From Alexandriicola marinus (lineage in GTDB: Bacteria; Pseudomonadota; Alphaproteobacteria; Rhodobacterales; Rhodobacteraceae), in contig NZ_RBVZ01000002.1 of NCBI RefSeq assembly GCF_004000435.1, positions 496,001 to 560,000 on the forward strand: a stretch of 64,000 nt of DNA. Reading direction: 5' to 3'. Below, piece by piece: positions 8,203 through 16,943 of this stretch. The notes beneath the pieces were generated by a model that made no database searches, was not told the origin of the DNA, and worked only from the letters and a program-made list of their open reading frames with translations. Made by a program: the position numbers and the translations under genes. Each line of letters begins with the position of its first letter. Position 1 is the stretch's first letter.

Positions 8203-10122
8203 ATGCGCCTGTCATCCCTCATGATCTCGTTGGTGGCCTTTGGTGTTGCCGCCGTCGGCGCCTTGCTGGCGGCGCGCTCCCTTGTGACGATCGTCGAGGA
8301 ACGCTCTGTCATCGCGGTGCAAGAGGCGCTTGCCGATGCCAATCACGGATGGGCGAGCGTGATCGGTGACGGCCTGCAGATCGTGATGGAAGGCGAGGCC
8401 CCCTCCGAAGCGGTCCGCTTTCGGGCCATGACAGTTGCAGGGTCGATGGTCGATGCGAGCCGGGTGATCGACAACATGTCCGTCACCGCGACCGCAGCGA
8501 TCGCACCGCCCAATTTCGCGATCGAAATTCTTCGCAATGACAGCGGAATCTCCCTCATCGGCCTGATCCCGGCATCGGTGGACCGTGACGCACTGGTGGC
8601 CCGGGTCGAGGCGCTGGCACGTGGTCTGCCCGTGGCAGATCTGCTTGAGGTGGCCGATTATCCGGAACCCGAACTCTGGGCTGCGGCGCAGGATTACTCG
8701 CTCGATGCGTTGCAGCGTCTGCCGCGCTCCAAGATCTCGGTTGCCTCGGGCCGCGTCGCTGTCACCGCGATCTCGGACAGCGCGGAACACAAGGCACGCC
8801 TCGAGGCCGAACTGTCACGCAGCATCCCCGAGGACGTGCGGGTCGACCTTTCTATTTCGGCGCCCCGACCCGTGATCACGCCCTACACGACCCGGTTCAT
8901 CCTTGACGACGACGGCCCGCGTTTCGATGCCTGCGTGGCCGACACGCCTCAGTCACTCGACCGGATCGAGCGGGCCGCGGCGCAGCTTGGCCCGGTCAGC
9001 GCGGCAGGCTGCATCGAAGGGCTTGGCGCGCCGTCCCGCAGATGGGGTGACGCGGTCGTCATGGGCATCGATGCGGTCGGCAAGCTGGGCGGTGGTACGA
9101 TCACGTTCTCCGATACCGACGTCGTGCTTGTCGCCGCACTCCAGACGCCGCCCGCGATCTTTGACGAAGTGGTTGGCGAATTGTCGAATGCCCTGCCCGA
9201 CGTCTTTGCGCTTGACGCCACCCTGCCCAACCCGCCGAATTCCGCCGAAGAAGGCCCGGCGACATTCACCGCCACACTCTCGCCGGAAGGACAGGTCCAG
9301 CTTCGAGGCCGCGTGGCGGACGCGTTGATGAACCAGACACTCGAGAATTTCGCCCATGCGCAATTCGGAGCGGACGTGGTGACGATGGGCACACGGATCG
9401 TCGAGGACCTGCCGATGGGCTGGTCGGTCCGGATGCTGGCTGCCGTCGATGCATTGTCGGAGCTGTCGAACGGGGCAGTTGTCGTCACACCCGATATCAT
9501 CACCGTGCGCGGCAACACCGGCAGCACGGGCGCGAACGGGCGGATTTCGCGGCTCCTGATCGAAAGGTTGGGCGAACAGGCCGAATTCGAGATTGACGTG
9601 ACCTATGTCGAAGCGCTTGACCCGATCGCGGGTCTGCCTACGCCCGAGGAATGCGTCGACAAGATCCTTGGCCTGACCTCAGAGCGGAAGATCATCTTCG
9701 ATCCGGGCTCGGCCACGCTGACCGCCGAGTCGGGTGCGCTGGTCGACGATATCGCCGAAGTGCTGCGGCGCTGTGCCGACCTCAAGCTCGAGATCGCGGG
9801 ATATACGGACAGTCAGGGCCGGGATTCGATGAACCTCGACCTCAGCCAGCAAAGGGCGAATTCGGTTCTGGCCGCCCTGCGCGACCGGCGGGTGCCCGTC
9901 GGCTCGTTCGAGGCTATTGGCTATGGCGAAGCGGACCCGATCGCCGACAACGGAACCGAAGAGGGGCGCGAAGCAAACCGGCGGATCGAGTTTCGCCTGA
10001 TCACCCCGGAACCGATCGAAGAGGTCACGACGGGTCTGGAAGCACTGGAAGAAGATCTGGCCGCCGAAATCGAGGCCGAAGCCGAAGAGGCGACAGCAGA
10101 GCCGGAAGCGGATGGTGAATAG
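8203..10122 (+). CDS. OmpA family protein with BON-like repeats
   Basis: About 639 residues. An N-terminal hydrophobic anchor (MISLVAFGVAAVGALLAARS) is followed by several alternating alpha/beta units resembling BON domains (for example NFAIEILRNDSGISLIGLIP, then DRDALVARVEALA), and a C-terminal OmpA/MotB peptidoglycan-binding domain with IIFDPGSATLT, LEIAGYTDSQG, NLDLSQQRANSVL and EEGREANRRIEFRL. The extreme C-terminus is acidic and Glu/Ala-rich. It probably tethers the inner membrane to peptidoglycan; I infer an envelope-integrity role only. GTG 8176 is an alternative start adding 9 residues. The next small coiled-coil gene follows by 22 bases. Confidence 0.88.
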   Translation: MRLSSLMISLVAFGVAAVGALLAARSLVTIVEERSVIAVQEALADANHGWASVIGDGLQIVMEGEAPSEAVRFRAMTVAGSMVDASRVIDNMSVTATAAIAPPNFAIEILRNDSGISLIGLIPASVDRDALVARVEALARGLPVADLLEVADYPEPELWAAAQDYSLDALQRLPRSKISVASGRVAVTAISDSAEHKARLEAELSRSIPEDVRVDLSISAPRPVITPYTTRFILDDDGPRFDACVADTPQSLDRIERAAAQLGPVSAAGCIEGLGAPSRRWGDAVVMGIDAVGKLGGGTITFSDTDVVLVAALQTPPAIFDEVVGELSNALPDVFALDATLPNPPNSAEEGPATFTATLSPEGQVQLRGRVADALMNQTLENFAHAQFGADVVTMGTRIVEDLPMGWSVRMLAAVDALSELSNGAVVVTPDIITVRGNTGSTGANGRISRLLIERLGEQAEFEIDVTYVEALDPIAGLPTPEECVDKILGLTSERKIIFDPGSATLTAESGALVDDIAEVLRRCADLKLEIAGYTDSQGRDSMNLDLSQQRANSVLAALRDRRVPVGSFEAIGYGEADPIADNGTEEGREANRRIEFRLITPEPIEEVTTGLEALEEDLAAEIEAEAEEATAEPEADGE

Positions 10123-10144
10123 GAATGCGCGTTAGGATCAGCAC

Positions 10145-10474
10145 ATGAACAGAACCGAGTTCATCATCGCAACGGCCATCGTGCTCTTCGTGGCCTTTGC
10201 CCTGGGCTGGTTCGCCAATTGGCTCGTCAACCGGTTCACCCGGGTGACCAAGGCCGAAATCGGTGAGCTGGACCGCATGGCCCAGTCTCTGCACGAGGCC
10301 GAGGAAACGCGAGATCAGGCAATCACCTATCTTCAGCAGCGCGAAGCCGAGCTGACCAACCAGATCAGCCAGACCGAGGCCGAATTGCGCGCCGCGATGG
10401 AGGGGCTGCGCGATGCGCGCCGCGAGGCCGAAGAACTGCGCAGCTATATCGAACGTCAAAGCCAGTCCAACTAG
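10145..10474 (+). CDS. Membrane-anchored coiled-coil protein
   Basis: 109 residues, no recognised family. One N-terminal transmembrane helix (FIIATAIVLFVAFALGWFAN, about residues 6-26) is followed by a continuous charged alpha-helical segment from about residue 36 to the end with heptad-like hydrophobic spacing (AEETRDQAITYLQQREAELT; RAAMEGLRDARREAEELRSY), so it should form a coiled coil in the cytoplasm. It lies 22 bases after the OmpA/BON gene, and both are envelope proteins, so a shared structural complex is plausible but inferred. Confidence 0.8.
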   Translation: MNRTEFIIATAIVLFVAFALGWFANWLVNRFTRVTKAEIGELDRMAQSLHEAEETRDQAITYLQQREAELTNQISQTEAELRAAMEGLRDARREAEELRSYIERQSQSN

Positions 10475-10496
10475 GCGACCCGGCCCGCGAGACGGC

Positions 10497-11456
10497 TCAG
10501 TCGCGGGGCGCGGCGGCCCGTCTGAGCCGGTCGTTGATCGCGGCACCCAGCCCGTCAGACGGGATCGGCGCGACGGCGATACGCTCGGCCCCGATCTCAT
10601 CCAGATGATGCAGACAACCGAACAGACGGGCCGCGGCCTCGGTCAGATCGCCCGCCTCGGACAGGGTCAGATCGCCCCCTCCCGGACCAAAGCCCAGAAA
10701 CACCTCGCCCGGTTCGGGCCGCGCAGCGTTGAGGCGCAATGTCCCGCGCGGTGCATAATGCGATGCCAGCTGGCCCGGGCTGTCCGGGCGCAGATCGTTC
10801 ACCGGATCGGGCCGCACGGGCATCGCCCCGAGCGCGGCCGCCAAAGCCTCGGCCGGCACGCCGCCTTCGCGCAAGAGAACCGACGCGTCCCCGGTCAGCG
10901 AGAGGATCGTCGATTCGACGCCCACCTCGCAGGGGCCCGCATCCAGCACCGCGTCGATCCGCCCGTCCAGCCCCGACAGGACATGCGCGGCGCTCGTCGG
11001 GCTGACCCGGCCCGAGGGGTTGGCCGACGGGGCAGCAAGCGGCCCGCCAAAGGTGTTCAGAAGCGCGCGTGCGACGGGATGGGCGGGCACCCGAATCGCC
11101 ACGCTCTCAAGACCGGCGGTCACCAGTTCCGACACGCCTGCACCGGGCCTGATCGGCAAGACCAGTGTCAGAGGCCCCGGCCAGAATCGCGCGGCGACGG
11201 CTTCGGCCAGATCGCCCATCACGGCGATCTCGCGGGCGGCGGCGATATCGGGGACATGGACGATAAGGGGGTTGAAGCGCGGCCGCCCCTTGGCCTCGAA
11301 TATGGCGGCGACGGCGCGCCCGTCACGGGCGTCGGCTCCCAGCCCATAGACCGTCTCGGTCGGAAAGGCGACAAGACCCCCGGCCCGCAGGATGGCCGCA
11401 GCGCGCGCAAGGCCCGCCTCGTCGGGAACAAGCAGTTCGGTTCTGGCCGGTTTCAT
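10497..11456 (-). CDS. tsaC: L-threonylcarbamoyladenylate synthase, Sua5 type
   Basis: 319-residue enzyme that makes threonylcarbamoyl-AMP from Thr, bicarbonate and ATP for the t6A37 modification of ANN-decoding tRNAs. The YrdC domain is in the first 200 residues: FPTETVYGLGADA, KGRPRFNPLIVHV and APSANPSGRVSPT. The remaining 110 residues form the extra Sua5 domain (linker with LRPDSPGQLASHYAPRG, then GFGPGG), which separates it from the short E. coli TsaC. It is convergent with the coiled-coil gene (22 bases apart). Confidence 0.93.
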   Translation of the reverse strand: MKPARTELLVPDEAGLARAAAILRAGGLVAFPTETVYGLGADARDGRAVAAIFEAKGRPRFNPLIVHVPDIAAAREIAVMGDLAEAVAARFWPGPLTLVLPIRPGAGVSELVTAGLESVAIRVPAHPVARALLNTFGGPLAAPSANPSGRVSPTSAAHVLSGLDGRIDAVLDAGPCEVGVESTILSLTGDASVLLREGGVPAEALAAALGAMPVRPDPVNDLRPDSPGQLASHYAPRGTLRLNAARPEPGEVFLGFGPGGGDLTLSEAGDLTEAAARLFGCLHHLDEIGAERIAVAPIPSDGLGAAINDRLRRAAAPRD

Positions 11457-11614
11457 GACGTGGCGTTCCGGTTGCGGGTCGGGGCAAGTGGGCTAGGCTG
11501 ATCGCATCATCAGGCGGTTCCGTCCGTAGTCCGCCGGCGCCATGATCACAAGTCCCCCGTTGGCGTGTCTGCCGCGCCCTTATTGTTGAAGACAGGCAGA
11601 AGGAGAGACCGGCC

Positions 11615-13318
11615 ATGCCCTATCGCGCCCCTTTGGATGACGTCCGTTTCTTGCTCGATCACGTCTCGGGCTATGGTTCGATCGCGGCCACTGATCGGTT
11701 TGCAGAGGCATCGCGCGAAACGGCCGAGGCGATCCTTGGCGAAGCGGCGAGGCTATGCCAGGACGTTCTGAACCCGCTTCAGCGGGTTGGTGACACGGAT
11801 CCCGCGCGCCTTGAGAACGGGATCGTGCGCACGCCGAAAGGCTTTGCCGACGGATACCGCGCCATTGCCGAAGGGGGCTGGATCGGCATGTCGGCCGATC
11901 CCGAATTTGGCGGCATGGGCCTGCCCGTGACACTCGCCATGATCGTGAACGAAATGATGTCATCGGCCTGCCTTGCCATTCAACTGGGCCCGCTGATGAG
12001 CCAGGGCCAGATCGAGGCGCTGGAACACCACGCCTCCGATGAAATACGCGCGCTTTACCTGCCCAAGCTGATCTCGGGCGAATGGAGCGGGACGATGAAC
12101 CTGACCGAACCGCAGGCAGGCTCCGATGTCGGCGCGCTTCGGACAAGGGCCGAGCCGAACGGGGATGGCACCTACGCGATCACCGGGCAGAAGATCTACA
12201 TCAGCTGGGGTGACAACGATTTCACCGAAAACGTGTGCCACCTTGTCCTTGCGCGTCTGCCGGATGGTGTGCCGGGAACGAAAGGCATCAGCCTCTTTCT
12301 CGTGCCCAAGCGAATCCCCGATGCCGAGAGCAATCCCGGCGAACGCAACGCCCTGCGTGTGGTCAGCCTCGAACACAAGATGGGGCTTCATGGCTCCCCC
12401 ACGGCGGTCATGTCCTATGAAGGGGCCACGGGATGGCTCATCGGGCCCGAACATGGCGGCATGGCCGCAATGTTCACGATGATGAACAATGCCCGCGTCG
12501 GCGTGGCGACCCAGGGGATCGGCGTGGCCGAAGCCGCGCTGCAACATGCGGTGGCCTATGCCATGGACCGCAAGCAGGGCCGCGCCGGCGGCAGCGGCGC
12601 GATCATCGAACATGCGGATGTGCGCCGGATGCTGGCCGAGATGAAGGCCCAGGTCTTTGCCGCCCGCGCGATCGAGCTGATCTGTGCGGGCGCGATCGAC
12701 ATGGCCACGGCCACCGGATCGGCCGATTGGGATGCGCGTGCGGCATTGCTGACCCCGATCGCCAAGGCCTTTGGCACCGACACCGGGATCGAGGTGGCGA
12801 GCCTTGGCATCCAGGTTCATGGCGGCATGGGCTTCATCGAGGAAACGGGTGCCGCGCAATATCTGCGCGATGTGCGCGTCACCGCGATCTACGAAGGCAC
12901 GAACGGAATCCAGGCCATGGATCTTGTCGGCCGCAAGCTGCGCGATGGTGGCGAGGCCGCCTATGCCCTGATCGACGAGATCTGCACACGCTCCGAAGCG
13001 GCGCGGTCACGCGAGCCTGAGCTTGCCAACGCGGTCTGGAACGCGGCCGAGACCCTGCGCGAGACCACGGAATGGCTCGTCAGCCGGACCGATCCCGAAG
13101 ACCGCAACGCCGGGGCCGTGCCCTATTTGCGGGCCTTCGCGCTTGTTCTTGGGGGATGGGCGCATCTGGCGGCAGCCCTGCACGGGACACCCGCACAGGC
13201 AAGGCTTGCGCGGTTCTACATCCTGCGGATGCTTCCCGCACATGCGGGGCTTCTGGCCCATGTGCGCGAAGGCGCGGCGGACCTTCTCGCGCTCAGCCCC
13301 GAGGATATCGCCGCCTGA
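11615..13318 (+). CDS. Acyl-CoA dehydrogenase, long form with C-terminal extension
   Basis: 567-residue FAD enzyme catalysing alpha,beta-dehydrogenation of an acyl-CoA; electrons pass to ETF and on to the ETF:quinone oxidoreductase encoded at 20.2 kb. It has NLTEPQAGSDVGALRTRAE, GQKIYISWGDND, the IQVHGGMGFIEETG helix and IYEGTNGIQ with the catalytic-base glutamate. The opening PYRAPLDDVRFLLDHV and the length are those of the subgroup that includes DmdC (methylthiopropanoyl-CoA dehydrogenase); substrate cannot be decided from sequence alone. SD AGAAGGAGAGA precedes ATG. A metallo-hydrolase gene follows by 30 bases. Confidence 0.93.
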   Translation: MPYRAPLDDVRFLLDHVSGYGSIAATDRFAEASRETAEAILGEAARLCQDVLNPLQRVGDTDPARLENGIVRTPKGFADGYRAIAEGGWIGMSADPEFGGMGLPVTLAMIVNEMMSSACLAIQLGPLMSQGQIEALEHHASDEIRALYLPKLISGEWSGTMNLTEPQAGSDVGALRTRAEPNGDGTYAITGQKIYISWGDNDFTENVCHLVLARLPDGVPGTKGISLFLVPKRIPDAESNPGERNALRVVSLEHKMGLHGSPTAVMSYEGATGWLIGPEHGGMAAMFTMMNNARVGVATQGIGVAEAALQHAVAYAMDRKQGRAGGSGAIIEHADVRRMLAEMKAQVFAARAIELICAGAIDMATATGSADWDARAALLTPIAKAFGTDTGIEVASLGIQVHGGMGFIEETGAAQYLRDVRVTAIYEGTNGIQAMDLVGRKLRDGGEAAYALIDEICTRSEAARSREPELANAVWNAAETLRETTEWLVSRTDPEDRNAGAVPYLRAFALVLGGWAHLAAALHGTPAQARLARFYILRMLPAHAGLLAHVREGAADLLALSPEDIAA

Positions 13319-13348
13319 GGCTCGCGCACCTGCCGGGTTGACCACGTC

Positions 13349-14428
13349 GTGTCGACATGGGAACGCAAGATCCGTCCCAAACAACCTTCGAGTGCCACGA
13401 CATTGCGACCGATCCAGTATCCTCATTCCGCACCACTGAGTGACGGAAGTGCCGTCGAGCTTGCCCCGGGCGTGTTGTGGTTTCGAATGCCGCTTCCGAT
13501 GGCGCTTGACCACGTGAATTGTTTTGCCTTCGACGATGGCAACGGCTGGACGCTGGTCGATACCGGGTTCGACACCAGAAAGACCCGCGCCATATGGGAG
13601 GAGGCCCTTGCCGGCCCTCTTGCCGGAAAGCCGGTCCACCGGGTCATCGGGACACATCATCACCCCGATCATATCGGGCTTGCGGGTTGGTTCATCGAGC
13701 ACGGGGCCGAATTGGTCATGGCCCGGACGGGATGGTTGATGGCGCGAATGCTTCGGCTTGACGAGCAGCCCGAATACCCGCCCGAGACCATCCGTTTCTA
13801 CACCCGCGCCGGAATGGACGAGGCGGTCCTCGAAAAACGCAGGGGCGAGCGTCCGTTCAACTATGCCGATTGCGTCGCGCCGCTGCCGGTCGGCTATACG
13901 CAACTGATCGAAGGTCAGTCGATCGAATTCGGCGGACGGACATGGGATGTACGTCTCGGCGGCGGGCACGCGGCCGATCACCTCACGTTCTGGAGCCGGG
14001 ACGACGGGCTCGTCATCGGCGGCGATCAGCTTTTGCCGAAGATCAGCGCCAATATCGGCGTCTACGCGACCGAACCCGACGCGGACCCTGTCAGCGACTG
14101 GCTTGCCGCGACCGCTCGGCTGTCGCCCCATGCCGGCGAAGATCAACTGGTTCTGCCGGGGCACAAGCTGCCCTTCACCGGCCTGCCCCGGCGCATGGCT
14201 GAATACCGCGACCATACGCACGAAGCGTTGTCGCGGCTGCAGGACTGGATCATGACGCCGCGCCGTGCCGGCGATTGTTTCGAACCCCTGTTCCAGCGAA
14301 GCATCGGCGCGGCCGAATACGGATTGGCCCTCGTGGAATCGATCGCGCATCTCAACCACCTGCATCAATCCGGCCGTGCCGCCCGAAGCTTGGGCGAGGA
14401 CGGGGCCTATTGGTTCGCGGCAGCCTGA
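13349..14428 (+). CDS. MBL-fold metallo-hydrolase
   Basis: 359-residue metallo-beta-lactamase-fold hydrolase. The HHHPDH metal motif occurs in IGTHHHPDHIGLAGWF and later ligands are visible as LGGGHAADHLTFW and GGDQLLP, consistent with a binuclear zinc site. The C-terminal part (HKLPFTGLPRRM, then a helical tail) is shared with the group found beside acyl-CoA dehydrogenases in roseobacters, suggesting thioester or lactone hydrolysis in the same catabolic route; that is inference from context. The start is GTG; no ATG lies before the conserved region. Its 3' end overlaps the convergent DUF6356 gene by 22 bases. Confidence 0.88.
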   Translation: MSTWERKIRPKQPSSATTLRPIQYPHSAPLSDGSAVELAPGVLWFRMPLPMALDHVNCFAFDDGNGWTLVDTGFDTRKTRAIWEEALAGPLAGKPVHRVIGTHHHPDHIGLAGWFIEHGAELVMARTGWLMARMLRLDEQPEYPPETIRFYTRAGMDEAVLEKRRGERPFNYADCVAPLPVGYTQLIEGQSIEFGGRTWDVRLGGGHAADHLTFWSRDDGLVIGGDQLLPKISANIGVYATEPDADPVSDWLAATARLSPHAGEDQLVLPGHKLPFTGLPRRMAEYRDHTHEALSRLQDWIMTPRRAGDCFEPLFQRSIGAAEYGLALVESIAHLNHLHQSGRAARSLGEDGAYWFAAA

Positions 14429-14664
14429 GCCGAACGCGACGACAGCCGGGCATACAAGCGGGTGACGATCCGGCTTGCCGTCTTTTCGCACAGCGCGGGC
14501 ATCAGCGCGTGGATTACAGCGGCAAGGGCCGCAAGGCCTAGCCAAAAGGCAAATCCCAGCGCGACCTGCAGATGTTCGAGGTAGCTTTCCTCGACGCTTT
14601 CGGGGTGATCCAGAAAGGCACGTTGAAGCAGGTTCGAGGGCGATCTGTCGGAGGATTGGATCAT
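14407..14664 (-). CDS. DUF6356 small membrane protein
   Basis: 85 residues. The sequence FLDHPESVEESYLEHLQVAL followed by one long hydrophobic helix (GFAFWLGLAALAAVIHALMP) and a basic amphipathic tail (TASRIVTRLYARL) matches my recollection of DUF6356, a family of unknown function in alphaproteobacteria. The HALMPALCEKTASR pattern gives a helix ending at the membrane face. It overlaps the 3' end of the metallo-hydrolase gene in antisense and is divergent from the Lrp regulator, with about 100 bases between starts. Confidence 0.75.
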   Translation of the reverse strand: MIQSSDRSPSNLLQRAFLDHPESVEESYLEHLQVALGFAFWLGLAALAAVIHALMPALCEKTASRIVTRLYARLSSRSAQAAANQ

Positions 14665-14767
14665 CTGTCATCTCCTTGTTGTATTCGGGACATGATGACA
14701 CCCAATCCGCAGGTATAGATCCCGATTGTTGTTGAGTTTGGCGCAGTCCTTGGGATTTCATCCACCA

Positions 14768-15229
14768 ATGCAGAGCAACTTCGATGATTTTGACCGCCGT
14801 ATTCTGGCTGAGCTTCAGAAGGATGCGACGCTGACGGCGGACCAGCTTTCCGAACGGGTGGGCCTGTCGCGGAATGCCTGCTGGCGGCGCATGAAGATAC
14901 TCGAGGATGCGGGCGTCATACGGAAACGGGTGGCGCTTCTTGATCCGGTGAAGGCGGGCTGTCCGCTCACCGCCATCGTCAACATCCGCACAAACCAGCA
15001 CGATTCGGACTGGATGACGCGGTTTCAGGCCGCCGTGCGTTCGATGCCGGAAATCACCGGTGCCTACCGGATGACAGGTGATCTCGATTATGTGCTCAGG
15101 GTGCGGGTTGCCGACATGGCGGGCTATGACGCATTCTACAAGTGTTTGATCGGCAAGGTCGCGGTCTCGGACATCTCGGCCAGTTTCGTGATGGAAGAGA
15201 TCAAGGACAGCACCGCCCTTCCGATCTGA
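14768..15229 (+). CDS. Lrp/AsnC family transcriptional regulator
   Basis: 153-residue DNA-binding protein. The N-terminal winged helix-turn-helix is DDFDRRILAELQKDATLTAD, then LSERVGLSRNACWRRMKILE, and the C-terminal RAM ligand-binding/oligomerisation domain holds YRMTGDLDYVLRVRV and YDAFYKCLIG. The family senses amino acids. ATG 14768 gives the normal start; the open frame upstream adds 14 unlikely residues. It is divergent from the DUF6356 gene. The azlCD branched-chain amino-acid exporter lies 2 kb away, a tempting but unproved target. Confidence 0.9.
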   Translation: MQSNFDDFDRRILAELQKDATLTADQLSERVGLSRNACWRRMKILEDAGVIRKRVALLDPVKAGCPLTAIVNIRTNQHDSDWMTRFQAAVRSMPEITGAYRMTGDLDYVLRVRVADMAGYDAFYKCLIGKVAVSDISASFVMEEIKDSTALPI

Positions 15230-15246
15230 GTGCATGAGGAGGTATC

Positions 15247-15762
15247 GTGTCCGAGCAGATCGCAACAGCCGCAGAGGCCGAAGAAAACAGCATTGGCCAG
15301 AGGTTGGCGATGCCGCGCGTTCACGAGGTGCACGCCGATCCCGATAACAAGGCGCCATGCGAAAGCGACCTGCCAGACGCACTCAGAACCTCGTCCGAGG
15401 CGAAAAGCCCGGCCAGATGGGCCTATGAGCGGCTGATCCTCTATATCAGGAATTTCGAAGAGAAACTCGATAACGAACACGAGGTTGCCATGGGGTTCAC
15501 CGGCGGCGATGCGGGCGTGATCCGGATCGAGGGGCTGGGCGATTTCGACCCCGACCTGATCACGTTCTACGGTGCGGATCCGACGGGCAGCCGGACCCAG
15601 CTGATCCAGCATGTCAGCCAGCTGAACGTCATGTTGCGCGCCCTGCCGAAAACCGTCGACCGGAAGGAGCCCCGCAGAATCGGGTTCCGGCTGGCCAGCG
15701 ATCTGGAACAGGGCGCAACACCCGCCACAGATGCGACAACACAACCGCCTGCCGGGGCGTGA
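15247..15762 (+). CDS. DUF6173 family protein
   Basis: 171-residue cytosolic protein. The core from about residue 55 to 150 (ARWAYERLILYIRNFEEKLD, AMGFTGGDAGVIRIEGLG, TFYGADPTGSRTQLIQHVSQ, RIGFRLASDLE) is what I recall as DUF6173, function unknown and mostly in Rhodobacterales. Both ends are low-complexity and probably disordered. It starts 18 bases after the Lrp stop with GAGGTATC as a modest ribosome site, so it is probably co-transcribed with the regulator. Confidence 0.75.
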   Translation: MSEQIATAAEAEENSIGQRLAMPRVHEVHADPDNKAPCESDLPDALRTSSEAKSPARWAYERLILYIRNFEEKLDNEHEVAMGFTGGDAGVIRIEGLGDFDPDLITFYGADPTGSRTQLIQHVSQLNVMLRALPKTVDRKEPRRIGFRLASDLEQGATPATDATTQPPAGA

Positions 15763-15827
15763 CAGCCCGACAAAGATCGGCTAACCGGTATCGCAACAGG
15801 ATATTCTCGCCCGCCAAGGAGATCAGG

Positions 15828-15962
15828 ATGGCTGAGCACGAACACGGCAAGATGGACATTTCCGTTCAGGAAAAGACGTTCGAAAGTTTCATTTCGATAG
15901 TGACCAAGACGTCGATCGGGATCATCATCTTTCTGGTGCTTCTGGCACTGATCAACGCCTGA
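15828..15962 (+). CDS. aa3-type cytochrome c oxidase subunit IV
   Basis: 44-residue, single-helix subunit that packs against subunits I and III of alphaproteobacterial aa3 oxidase in the inner membrane. The layout is diagnostic: a short polar head (MAEHEHGKMDISVQEKTFES) then FISIVTKTSIGIIIFLVLLA. A strong ribosome site (AAGGAGATCAGG) precedes the ATG. It stands apart from any ctaDCE genes in this window, which is normal for this family. Confidence 0.92.
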   Translation: MAEHEHGKMDISVQEKTFESFISIVTKTSIGIIIFLVLLALINA

Positions 15963-15981
15963 TGCATCGCTGAACGGGGTC

Positions 15982-16620
15982 ATGATCGACAGGCGCATGT
16001 TCCTGGCAGGATTGCCGCTGGCCGTCTCGGGCTGCGGCGCGCCTAGCGTCTGGGCAGATCAGGAGTTCGTCCAAAGCAAGGTCTATCGCCACCCGGGGCC
16101 GACCGCGCTGACGCTCTTCACGATGAAGAATGTGGGCACGGAAAACGGCGCCCATACCGGGCTTATGGTCTCGGCGAGCCAACGCGTGATCTTTGATCCT
16201 GCAGGCACCTTCGGGCACGAGACGATCCCCGAAAGGAATGACGTCCATTTCGGGATCACACCCCGGATTCTGGATTTCTACCGGACATATCATGCCCGCG
16301 AGACCTATTTCGTGATCGAGCAATATGTCGAGGTCACGCCCGAACAGGCCGAACAGGCCCTGCGTCTGGTGATCGAGAACGGTCCTGTCCCCAAGGCGCA
16401 GTGCACGCGGTCCACCTCGAGCATCCTGATGAGGATTTCCGGCTTCGAGGGCCGGTTTCGCCCCTCGCTGTTCCCCAACGGATTGCACGATCAATTCGCC
16501 AAGTTGCCGAATGTCGTGACATTCGAGCATCGCGAATACGATTCTGCGGACAAGTCCGAAGCTGTGCGCGCCTTCGACGCCCAGCTTTCTGCCGAAGCGT
16601 CGGTTTCGTCCTCTCAGTAG
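15982..16620 (+). CDS. Putative lipoprotein of unknown function
   Basis: 212 residues. The N-terminus MIDRRMFLAGLPLAVSGCG has an Arg-Arg pair, a hydrophobic core and an AVSGC lipobox, so it is likely a (possibly Tat-routed) lipoprotein anchored through Cys18. The rest contains AHTGLMVSASQRVIFDPAGTF and HFGITPRILDFYRTYHARET, which suggest a globular periplasmic domain, and a Ser/Ala tail. I do not recognise a catalytic family. It begins 20 bases after the oxidase subunit IV gene. Its stop overlaps azlD (convergent, 7 bases). Confidence 0.72.
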   Translation: MIDRRMFLAGLPLAVSGCGAPSVWADQEFVQSKVYRHPGPTALTLFTMKNVGTENGAHTGLMVSASQRVIFDPAGTFGHETIPERNDVHFGITPRILDFYRTYHARETYFVIEQYVEVTPEQAEQALRLVIENGPVPKAQCTRSTSSILMRISGFEGRFRPSLFPNGLHDQFAKLPNVVTFEHREYDSADKSEAVRAFDAQLSAEASVSSSQ

Positions 16621-16943
16621 CTCAGAACGAATGGCAATCCGTAAAGGAATGCGGCGCCCGTCAGCATGGCGACGATGACGTTGCCTGTCACATAGCCTGA
16701 TACAAACGTCGCGACCGCGGCCGACAACCGCACCGGATCGGTCTCCCCGCCCGTTGCCTCGGGCCAGAGCACAAGAGGGGCGACCAGCCCCGGAATGATC
16801 GCCACACCGGCGTAGCGCAGCGGTCGCAAGAGCCAAAGCGGCATGTCGCGATTGGCGTAGAAGCCGATGAACGAGAACCTGAGCGCGTATGACCCGACGG
16901 CAAGCGCCGCGATCACCACCCAAAGCTGCGTATCGGGGCCCAT
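16614..16943 (-). CDS. azlD: AzlD family branched-chain amino-acid transport protein
   Basis: 109-residue small subunit of an AzlCD-type exporter of branched-chain amino acids. Three to four helices: LWVVIAALAVGSYALRFSF, LRYAGVAIIPGLVAPLVLW, AAVATFVSGYVTGNVIVAML. The AzlD landmark is the PLRYAGVAIIPGLVAP segment. ATG 16943 overlaps the azlC stop; a GTG immediately upstream (16946) is an equal alternative. Translational coupling with azlC ensures paired synthesis. Confidence 0.9.
   Translation of the reverse strand: MGPDTQLWVVIAALAVGSYALRFSFIGFYANRDMPLWLLRPLRYAGVAIIPGLVAPLVLWPEATGGETDPVRLSAAVATFVSGYVTGNVIVAMLTGAAFLYGLPFVLSY

Noticed and set aside
13349-14428. Acyl-homoserine lactonase annotation for the MBL gene
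   Set aside because: The HHHPDH motif is common to all MBL-fold hydrolases; context with an acyl-CoA dehydrogenase does not support a quorum-quenching label.
13007-15382. 791-codon minus-strand frame
   Set aside because: It runs through acyl-CoA dehydrogenase, metallo-hydrolase and Lrp genes in antisense; its composition is that of a shadow frame.
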